Assembly: GCA_023807065.1 (NCBI GenBank)
Contig: JAJJLU010000766.1
Coordinates: 1 to 19,563 of the forward strand
DNA from: Isotricha intestinalis
Lineage: Eukaryota; Ciliophora; Litostomatea; Vestibuliferida; Isotrichidae
Direction: 5' to 3'
Length of the DNA: 19,563 bases
The notes under the pieces were generated by a model. The model was given only the letters and a program-made list of their open reading frames with translations. It was not told the origin of the DNA and made no database searches. The position numbers and the translations under genes are program-made. The number at the start of each line of letters is the position of its first letter. The first letter of the stretch is position 1. This document shows, one piece after another, positions 9,575-16,129 of the stretch.

Positions 9575-9878
9575 TTAATTTTTATATTTATTCTTCAATT
9601 TAATCCAAAATAATTTTGGTCTTCTTTTTTTTGATTCTCCATATATTATATTAAATACTAAGTTATTAATAATACATTTTATAACCTTATTATGAATTAT
9701 TTAAATAAGCAGTATTATTCATAATTAAAAAAGTGTTTGTTATTTTAATATTACATTTAGTCTTTGAAAAATACTTGTATTTATCATTGTTATTTAATCA
9801 ATCATAATCATTTTTAATTATCGAATCATTCATACAATCAAGGAAGTATTTTAAATAAGAAAAATAAAAGATTGTAAA
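9575..9878 (-). pseudogene. Possible decayed coding sequence, family unknown
   Basis: On the minus strand, the frame from 9878 to 9693 is open for 62 codons apart from one TGA at 9798-9800, then hits two TAA codons (from 9692). A second frame is open for 41 codons from 9700 to the TAA at 9575-9577. The two overlap by a few bases, as expected for one gene broken by a frameshift. Phrases such as FLDCMNDSIIKNDYD, NDKYKYFSKTKCNIKITNTF and GESKKRRPKLFWIKLKNKYK have the residue make-up of the genuine proteins here. In noncoding sequence of this composition about one codon in ten would be a stop. No family is recognisable. It could also be chance, or exons of a gene whose introns I cannot see. Confidence 0.35.
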
Positions 9879-9880
9879 TT

Positions 9881-9914
9881 AATTTATTTATTTTATTTAT
9901 TTATTTATTTATAA
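9881..9914. repeat. (TTTA)n microsatellite
   Basis: A run of TTTA units with one TTTTA variant lies 30-60 bases before the start codon of the small membrane-protein gene. It is a simple-sequence tract prone to length change. Confidence 0.8.
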
Positions 9915-9945
9915 ATTTTTTTTAAATAGTTTTTTCAAATTTTAA

Positions 9946-10470
9946 ATGTCCAATTCTTTGAATAATTCTTCGAATAATAATCAACAAATTCAAAAATCTT
10001 TATTAATATGTGGAATATCATCAATGGTAATAATAGTAATATTAGTGATTTCAATAATAATATATTGTATATGTAAAAATAGAAGAGAAAGAAATAATAG
10101 TAAAAATATTTTTGTAGAAGAACAAACATCAAAAAAAAATAATAATGTTACTACTGATAATAAATTTAAACCTGTTTCAAATTCTTCTACAATAGGAAGT
10201 GACAATGTACGACAAAATATGTCAATGAGTGAAATAAAAGAAAAGAATTTAAAGGATGAAATTCATAATATTATTCATTCTTCTAATGTAGATAGTGAAA
10301 GAAAGAAAAAAAAAAAAAAAAATGGTAAAAAAAGTAATAGAGATGATTCTCCAAGAAATATTGAAAATAAAGTAAATAACAATAATGAATCAACAAAAAA
10401 ACTTGAAAATGATATTAAAAAGCAAATTAAACAATTTGTAAGAGATGATAATGAATTGGATAAAAATTAA
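9946..10470 (+). CDS. Small single-pass membrane protein with a basic cytosolic tail
   Basis: The 174-residue product has a short polar Asn/Ser/Gln-rich N-terminus (1-17), one strongly hydrophobic helix (about residues 18-42, LLICGISSMVIIVILVISII) ending in CIC, and then an immediate basic patch KNRRERN. There is no signal peptide before the helix, and the positive charges after it predict the N-terminus outside and the long tail in the cytosol. The tail is Asn/Lys/Ser-rich and probably disordered, with a poly-Lys run encoded by 17 consecutive A residues (10306-10322). The Cys residues in and just after the helix could be lipidated. No family is recognised. The start is the first ATG after the (TTTA)n tract; the stop is TAA. 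It could be a ciliate-specific protein. That it is expressed is supported only by the open frame and the clear membrane topology. Confidence 0.6.
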   Translation: MSNSLNNSSNNNQQIQKSLLICGISSMVIIVILVISIIIYCICKNRRERNNSKNIFVEEQTSKKNNNVTTDNKFKPVSNSSTIGSDNVRQNMSMSEIKEKNLKDEIHNIIHSSNVDSERKKKKKKNGKKSNRDDSPRNIENKVNNNNESTKKLENDIKKQIKQFVRDDNELDKN

Positions 10471-10514
10471 TTATTTTTTAAATATATATTTATAATTAAA
10501 AACTATTGTAATTA

Positions 10515-10897
10515 TTAAAAATTATTAATTGTTTCATCTAAGATTTGGTATTCTTTTTGATGTGTTTTTTTTTTCATTGAATCTTTTTTAATTTTTGTGT
10601 ATTTCTTAAATTCCTTCTTTCATTTTATTTATTGTATCATCATTATTTATATTACTTCTTTGTTTAAAGTATATAATATTTTTTACTCATTTCATAATTA
10701 CGAATGAATTTTTTCTTTTTTAAATAAACTTTCAATGTTTTTAATTTCAATTTTCCTATAATTATAATTTGTGCTTTTTTTCAATCAAATTCAAATTCTT
10801 TTATAAATTTAATCTAAATTTTAAAATTTTTATATTCCAAATTATCGTTTGCATAACTATTATATTTTTTCGTCTTCGTGAAATGAAAATAAATAAA
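10515..10897 (-). pseudogene. Possible decayed coding sequence downstream of the thioredoxin-like relic
   Basis: One minus-strand frame from 10897 to 10664 is 27 codons, TAG (10814-10816), 10 codons, TGA (10781-10783), 38 codons, then TAA. It contains coding-like phrases such as YNSYANDNLEYKNFKI, IKFIKEFEFD, LKLKTLKVYLKKKKFIRNYE. After about 45 bases another frame (10619-10515) gives 34 codons including KKTHQKEYQILDETINNF and a TAA. The second block could be joined by a short intron beginning GTAATA, but I cannot fix both ends. No family is recognised. With two in-frame stops in about 77 codons it cannot be a working reading frame as it stands. Confidence 0.35.
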
Positions 10898-10983
10898 TTA
10901 AAATTAAAATATATTTTTATAATAAGAAAATTAATATATTACTTTTTTTATATATATTATTTTTTATTTTGTGTTCAGTTCTC

Positions 10984-11410
10984 TTATAATACCCTTTGTA
11001 AATCCCTTACCTTTTTACTAATATTTCTTTCATCTATATCAATAACTTGGTGATTTTTATCTAAAATAATAAATACATAAATTCCTTTAATATTAAAAGA
11101 ATCAGAAATCAAATCAATAGCAGCACTTTTATAAGGAATTACATAGATTTGATTTTAGGGCTATACATAAATTGACGAGTATGAAATAAAAAAAAGTAAT
11201 TAAAAAAAAATTAATTGTCTAGACTAAATAGTTAGTAGATTTAGAGAATATTAAAAATTTATTTGAAACTAAAACAATTTTTGTCATTCTTTTGAATTCT
11301 TCTATTCCATTAAAATATTTTTTATGACAAGAATTAATCTGATGATAATCAATCATCTTTTTTTGAAAAAAAACAATTTTGAATTTATTTGTTTTTATAT
11401 TATAATAAAT
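10984..11410 (-). pseudogene. Decayed thioredoxin/nucleoredoxin-like gene
   Basis: Two minus-strand open stretches in different frames together resemble a thioredoxin fold of the nucleoredoxin/tryparedoxin kind. The first (11410 to TAG at 11219-11221, 63 codons) has FKIVFF, then INSCHKKYF, EEFKRM and KIVLVSNK, matching strand 1, the redox-site helix and the KIVFVS-D strand of the family. The second (11154 to TAA at 10984-10986, 56 codons) has YVIPYKSAAIDLISDSF, NIKGI, VFIILDKNHQVI, matching the family's W-x-x-x-PYK-D and GIPT-x-x-x-LD-x-x-G-x-VI signature. The key residues are lost: only one Cys remains at the redox site, no WCxxC is visible, and the cis-Pro after GI is replaced by Tyr. A frameshift and at least one stop lie between the halves, about 60 bases too far apart. 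I read it as a pseudogene. It is antisense to, and upstream of, the coiled-coil gene. Confidence 0.5.
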
Positions 11411-11490
11411 TTACTTTTTTTGAAAAAATATTATATTTCATTAATTTAATTTTTTTCATTTGTTTTTTTTTTATGGTTATATAAAAAAAA

Positions 11491-13164
11491 ATGCAATTAA
11501 ATGAATCTTTAAATAAAAGTAATTTAAGTAGTCCCAACCAGTATATGACAATGTCAATTGAAACAATTGAAGAGAAAATAGAAACTTTTAAAGAATTAAT
11601 GGAAAAATATGAAAAAGATAATGATTATCAAAATGCTGAATTGATAAAACAACAATTAATTCAAGCCACAAAAGCAAAAGATAAAAAATTATTAAAAGAA
11701 ACAAAATTTCGTCACATTCAAGATAAAGAAACTTTACATTCATATGAAAATAAAGAATTTATTGAATTAAATAGTAAAATGAATGAGAAATTGGAAAAAT
11801 TAAATATTAAATTCCAAAAAATGGAATCTCAATTAAAGCAAAATCAAGAAGAAGAAATGCAAAAATTTCAAAAAAATTATGAAGATAAATTAAAAATCTC
11901 AATGAAACCTTCAAATGATTTAAAATTAGCACATAAAAAAAAAGATTTTTTTTTAAAAAAAAAGGAGTAATTTATAATTTATTTATTTTTAGTTATGCAA
12001 ATGCTCAAATTGCTCAAAATGAAATCGATACATTAACTAAAAAAGAACAAAATAATTTTGAATATCAAAGAGCAATTAAATTTGAAAATGAACTTAATAA
12101 ATTAAAACAAAAACATAAAAAAGAAAAAGAAGAAATGAAAGAAAAAATAAAAAATGAAAGGGAAAATTTTAATAGAGAAAGATCAAATAAAGAAGGAATA
12201 ATATTATTAAAATATAGAAATAAATTAAGAGACTGTGAAAATGTTCAAAAAAATGAACTTAAAAAAATTGAAAATAATAATAATGAAGAAATTATTTTTC
12301 AAACAAAAAAAGAATTTAAGCCAAAAATAAAAGAAGAACAAAAAGAAGATTATAATAAATGGTCTATTGAAAAAATTGATGAAGAGATTAAAGGACTTAA
12401 AAAATCAATGAATGAAAATGAAGAATTACAAAAATTTGAAAATGCAGAAAAAGATAAATTAAAAATTTTAGAATTAAATAAAGTTAAAGAGAAAAAAAAT
12501 ATAGAAATGGAAAAGAATAAACAAAAACAAGAAAAAGAAATTTTAGAAATGTCTGGAAAAGAAGAATTAAAAGAATTCAAGAATAAATATAAGGAAAAAT
12601 GGATTGAATTACAAAATCAATTTATAGATAAAAAAAATAAACTGATAAAAGTTCAAGAAGAAGAATTAAAGAAATTTAATGAAGATTTTGAAAAAAAATA
12701 TTCAAGGGATAAATTAAAAGAATCAAAAGAATTAATTTCAGCAAAAAAAGAATTAAAACTTTATACTGAAAAAAAAGAGTAAAAAAATTTATTTAATAAA
12801 TTTTTTTATCTATAGTTATTTAAAGGCAAAAATTGTTAAAAATGAAATTGAAAAATTGGAAAAAAAAGAGATAGAAGATTTTCATTTTAAAAGAATTAAA
12901 CAACATGAAAAAGAATTGGATATGTTATTAAAAAAGCATAATAAAGAATTTGAAGATTTACAAGATAGAATAAAATTGAGTGAAGAAGAATTTAACAGGA
13001 AGAAAAAAAAACAAGAAACTCCACTTATTTCAAAATTTAAAAATAAAATTAATAAACTTGAAATAAATCAAAAAAATGAAATGAACAATCTAAAAAAAAC
13101 TTTAAAAGAAGATAATGAAAAAAATATAAATGAAAAAAATAAAAATAAAAATAAAAATAAATAA
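11491..13164 (+). CDS. Three-exon coiled-coil protein with internal A-B-A'-B' duplication
   Basis: Exons 11491-11966, 11993-12778 and 12816-13164 splice to a 536-residue, Lys/Glu-rich, almost wholly helical protein. Both introns interrupt the same codon type (GA|T, Asp, phase 2) in the same motif, KK-D|Y-x-x-A. Without splicing, each exon runs straight into TAA inside the intron (GAGTAA). The protein is two copies of a two-part unit: A at 22-158 and A' at 283-420 (SIETIEEKI versus SIEKIDEEI; QEEEMQKFQKNYEDK versus QEEELKKFNEDFEKK), and B at 159-282 and B' at 421-536 (DYANAQIAQNEIDTL versus DYLKAKIVKNEIEKL; IKNERENFNRE versus IKLSEEEFNRK). Exon 2 is B plus A'. A also carries an NDYQNAELIKQQL motif related to the B start. 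No enzymatic domain is seen; a structural cytoskeletal or ciliary role is a guess. The tail is a Lys/Asn run. Confidence 0.85.
11967..11992 (+). other. Intron 1, 26 nt, of the coiled-coil gene
   Basis: The intron begins GTAATTT and ends TTTTTAG; its interior is only A and T. Removing it joins GA to T and keeps the frame open for 262 further codons, whereas reading through hits TAA two bases after the exon end. The resulting KKDYANAQI matches the junction KKDYLKAKI at intron 2. Confidence 0.85.
12779..12815 (+). other. Intron 2, 37 nt, of the coiled-coil gene
   Basis: The intron begins GTAAAAA and ends ATCTATAG. It splits an Asp codon after GA (phase 2), exactly as intron 1 does, and its removal continues the frame for 115 codons to the final TAA. 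Confidence 0.85.
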
Positions 13165-14211
13165 AAGAGTTTTTATTAATTTATTCCTTTGTTTTACAAA
13201 AAAATTTAATATTTTTATTATAAAATATCAAAATTAAAAATAATGAAAAAGAATAAAAAAATATAAAAAAATGTTTATTTCAACCATTGACACTATTAAC
13301 AAAATGAAAATTAATATGAAATTTTCCTTCAATAAAGAAATTTTTTATTTTTTTTTATTGTTTTTAAAAGAAAATTTACTCAAAATTTAAGAAAATATTA
13401 ATAGGTTTTCATTAATTTAATATATTTGTGTCTATATTAGTTTATATAAATCTTTTAATCTATTAATCCAAAATATAATTCTTAAATAAAGAAATAAAAA
13501 ATAAGAAAATAAAAAGATTAAAGTGTATTTGAGATAAAAAAATTTTCAAAAAGAAAGCTTTAAAAAAAATAATATATAATCAATATGATTTAAAAGTGAA
13601 AAGAATTTATTCTAATAATCATATTAAAAAAAATTTAATAAGAATAACTCCTCAAAACTTTTAGGATTCTCTCAATTTCCATGAAGCTGAAGAAAGCGAA
13701 AAAACTTAAATCTCATCTTTTTTTTTCAGTAGTTCAATAGTTAAAAGATTGGAGAATAAGAATCATCAATTCCTAAAGAGCAAATAGTAGTAATAATAAA
13801 ATAAAATTTCCAAACTCAAAAATTACTTTAATATAAAATTTCAATATCTAGACAAATTGAACTAATCCAATAACTTGAACAACTGGGTATGAAACAAAAA
13901 ATAAATTCTAAAAAGTATTAAATTTTTTATTTTTTTTTTTTTCTTTCTTTCAATAAATTTCATCATCATGTAATTCTTCTGTTATTTCATATTATTATTT
14001 TCTTATGAATTATTCTTTAAATTTGACTTGAGAATGGTACTTGAATAATATAATAATAATATGCTATTATTTGGAAATTATATATCATCCTAAAAACACA
14101 ATTATTATAAGATCAATATATTAGGGAGGAGTTCATATTTTTAAAAAAATTTATTTGAAAGAAAAATAATAAATTTTTGGTAAACAATGAAATTTATTAT
14201 ATTATTTTAAA
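13165..14211. other. 1-kb gap, ambiguous coding-like sequence in its middle
   Basis: No intact gene is visible. Between about 13533 and 13892 the sequence is less A/T-rich. One plus-strand frame is free of stops for 43 codons, then continues with only TAA/TAG stops (13662, 13707, 13785-13799, 13863) until TGA at 13890. The minus strand over the same stretch also has coding-like pieces (for example YPVVQVIGLVQFV and FMEIERILKVLRSYSY). I cannot decide between a relic on either strand and chance. The rest is A/T-rich noncoding sequence and the leader of the next gene. Confidence 0.35.
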
Positions 14212-15135
14212 ATGAAATTATTTATAAATTGTTTTTTCTCAATGAACAAAAAAAATGGGATTTTTTCTGTTAGAAGTGAAATTAATAAATTTGATGATAC
14301 ATGTTTAAATGGGAATAAAAAAATTTTATTTATGAATGAATTAGATGACAAAAGGAAACATATTCTTGAAAACTTAGTTAAAAAAAATCAAAAATACCAG
14401 GATTTGTATGATATGATAGATACAAAAAATTTAATTTTGAGAAACATGGAAAATTCGTATATTATTGAAAAAAGGGTTTTTTCAGAAAAAAAGAAAAATC
14501 CAATTAAAGATGATTTAAAAGTATTCAATGAAAAAAGAAAAGCAAAAAATAAAGAACAAAAAATTAAAAATTTATTCACTGAAATAGAATCATTTAATAA
14601 AAAAGGAACCAAAGAAAATGTTGATAATTATTCAAAAAAAAACATAAATATAAAACCAATTAATAATGTTTTTTCATTATATAAAAATTTTGAAAAAAAT
14701 TATCAATATCATAATGATAAAAGTAATAACAACTCAAAATATGAATTAAAAAATCTAAAAAGAAATAATAATAATAGTCAAATATTATTTCCAAAACCAA
14801 ATTTCTTTAAAACTCAAAAAACACTAATAAATTATAATAATAAAACCAAAAATTTAAATGAAGATGATGTTAAAAAATGGATAATGAATGAAAAGTTTAA
14901 TTTAAATGAACCAATTTATTATAATAGTAATTCTCAATTTTTGAATTTTTCAAAAAATAAAAATCAGGAAAAAAATAAAAATAAAAAAAATGTTAAATCA
15001 ATTATATATTATTCAAATGATTTCTTTGATCTCCAATTAGATAATTTTGAATCCAATTTAAATAAAATAGGAAGAAATATCTTTAATAAGCAAACTGATA
15101 AAAAATCAAAAAAACAAAGATTACTCACACCATAA
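14212..15135 (+). CDS. Basic Asn/Lys-rich protein of unknown function
   Basis: The 307-residue product is rich in Lys, Asn, Phe and Ile and has no recognisable domain, signal peptide or membrane helix. A short helical region (about residues 43-75, DDKRKHILENLVKKNQKYQDLYDM) could be coiled coil, and a basic segment (about 90-125) resembles ciliate cytoskeletal linkers. The phrase DDVKKWIMNEKFNLNEPIYY (about 218-238) is the most conserved-looking part. The C-terminus, KKSKKQRLLTP, is strongly basic. Two starts are possible: the ATG at 14212, giving MKLFINCFFS, or the ATG at 14242 (residue 11), which removes a hydrophobic start that seems out of character; I cannot choose. The stop is TAA. The length of the open frame in such A/T-rich DNA supports a real gene; the function is unknown. 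Confidence 0.6.
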   Translation: MKLFINCFFSMNKKNGIFSVRSEINKFDDTCLNGNKKILFMNELDDKRKHILENLVKKNQKYQDLYDMIDTKNLILRNMENSYIIEKRVFSEKKKNPIKDDLKVFNEKRKAKNKEQKIKNLFTEIESFNKKGTKENVDNYSKKNINIKPINNVFSLYKNFEKNYQYHNDKSNNNSKYELKNLKRNNNNSQILFPKPNFFKTQKTLINYNNKTKNLNEDDVKKWIMNEKFNLNEPIYYNSNSQFLNFSKNKNQEKNKNKKNVKSIIYYSNDFFDLQLDNFESNLNKIGRNIFNKQTDKKSKKQRLLTP

Positions 15136-15545
15136 AAAGAAAAAAATAAATAAAATAAAAAAATTCTATGAAACAATATTGTTATGAGATTATAAAATAA
15201 ATTTTTTTATAAAAAATAAAACATATTAAAAAAAAGAAAATATAAATTACTTTAGAAAAGTTTTAAATAAAAGATTATATAGATTTTTAGTATTTAATAT
15301 TATAATAATATCTTCCTTTTTATAAAAATAAAATTTAAAAAACATTTCTCTAAATAATAACTTTATATTATATTGTTTAATTTTCTTCTGTTGACTTTTG
15401 ACCAGAAAAAAATTTGATAAATATTAATGATGTTTTTATTTTCCAAAAGACTTCTGAAAAGTAATCTATATATAAAATTGATCGATTATTACATTAATAG
15501 CTATTTTATTATTTATAATTTAATTTAAAAAAATATTAAAATAAT
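15136..15545. other. A/T-rich gap, one minus-strand coding-like fragment
   Basis: No gene is established in these 410 bases. On the minus strand a piece from 15464 to TAA at 15363-15365 gives 33 codons (SLLENKNIINIYQIFFWSK within it). It is preceded by a 27-nt stretch (15466-15492) that begins GTAATAATC and ends TATATAG, like the proven introns. A competing frame over the same bases also stays open. This may be an exon of an unrecognised or decayed gene, or chance. A direct repeat TTGACTTTTGACC lies at 15391-15403. Confidence 0.3.
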
Positions 15546-15761
15546 ATGTCAACATTAAAAATATGTTCTATAGAAAATAATGAGGATATAAAGGGAAATT
15601 TTAAAGGGTTATATTTTTTTAATTTTTTTTTCATTGCTCTTTTTTTTATTTTTACCAATTTTTGTAATTTCAATGAATCATTTAAAAATGTTAATATTTT
15701 TTTGACAATACTATCATGTTATTATTCTGAAAAATATTTTTTTTCTCTTTTAATCAAATAA
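15546..15761 (+). CDS. Doubtful small hydrophobic ORF
   Basis: A 71-codon frame from ATG to TAA encodes a short polar start (MSTLKICSIENNEDIKG) and then a Phe-rich hydrophobic stretch (about residues 23-41) that could span a membrane. Poly-T tracts produce most of the Phe, so the hydrophobicity may be only a by-product of base composition. No family is recognised and there is no repeat or neighbour to support it. It is listed because a 71-codon open frame is longer than expected by chance here, but it may be noncoding. Confidence 0.25.
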   Translation: MSTLKICSIENNEDIKGNFKGLYFFNFFFIALFFIFTNFCNFNESFKNVNIFLTILSCYYSEKYFFSLLIK

Positions 15762-16129
15762 AATAAACTCTGCAACCATCACAAATTATTTAATAAATTT
15801 ATTAATTTGTTTGATATATTATTTTTATATAAAGAATTAAAATCAATGAAATAATAATAAGCAGTATATATAATTATTCCGTTCTTTATTTAAATATTTT
15901 ATTTAAAAAGCACAAAAAGTTTAAGGTATATTAAATATTTCAAGATGAAAAAAATTGGATAATATACAAATTAATGTATTTTATTTGAAAAAATTATTTA
16001 AATTGAAAAAAATAAAAATAAAATCGATAAAAAATTTAAATAACAATTTCTATAATTTTCTCCTCAGAAATAGTATTTATTTAATTGTTTACAAAGATTA
16101 AAGGTAACAAAAATAAAATAAATATTCAT
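15762..16129. other. 3' flank between tail-to-tail genes, nothing recognised
   Basis: These 368 A/T-rich bases lie downstream of the doubtful small ORF and of the 900-residue membrane-protein gene on the other strand. I see no gene or RNA. A 12-base string, AATAAGCAGTAT (15856-15867), also occurs at 9704-9715; no meaning is apparent. Confidence 0.4.

Larger units (their letters stand above)
9181..9945. other. Gap between divergent genes, with minus-strand coding-like debris
   Basis: These 765 bases contain the 5' flanks of two divergently transcribed genes. No defined promoter element is recognisable. The central part (9575-9878) reads as coding-like sequence on the minus strand and is listed separately. 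A (TTTA)n microsatellite at 9881-9914 sits just before the next start codon. Confidence 0.4.
10471..11490. other. 1-kb gap containing minus-strand gene relics
   Basis: Neither strand holds an intact gene here. The minus strand carries two coding-like blocks, annotated separately: a thioredoxin/nucleoredoxin-like relic (10984-11410) and an unidentified relic (10515-10897). A plus-strand open frame at 10769-11053 (94 codons, almost only Phe, Ile, Lys, Tyr and Leu) lies antisense to them and is judged spurious. The last 80 bases are A/T-rich leader for the next gene. Confidence 0.5.

Noticed and set aside
9990..10205. Minus-strand frames opposite the small membrane protein
   Set aside because: They are antisense shadows of the Asn/Lys-rich tail and membrane helix; no independent support.
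10769..11053. 94-codon plus-strand open frame
   Set aside because: It is composed almost only of Phe, Ile, Lys, Leu and Tyr from poly-A/T tracts and lies antisense to the minus-strand relics, which have much better residue make-up.
13711..13728. Pyrimidine tract plus CAG resembling a 3' splice site
   Set aside because: No convincing 5' splice site or coding exon pairs with it, and the proven introns here end in TAG after A/T-rich sequence.
9704..15867. Shared 12-mer AATAAGCAGTAT at 9704-9715 and 15856-15867
   Set aside because: The match does not extend, the contexts differ, and a 12-mer shared once in 20 kb of biased composition is not strong evidence of a repeat family.
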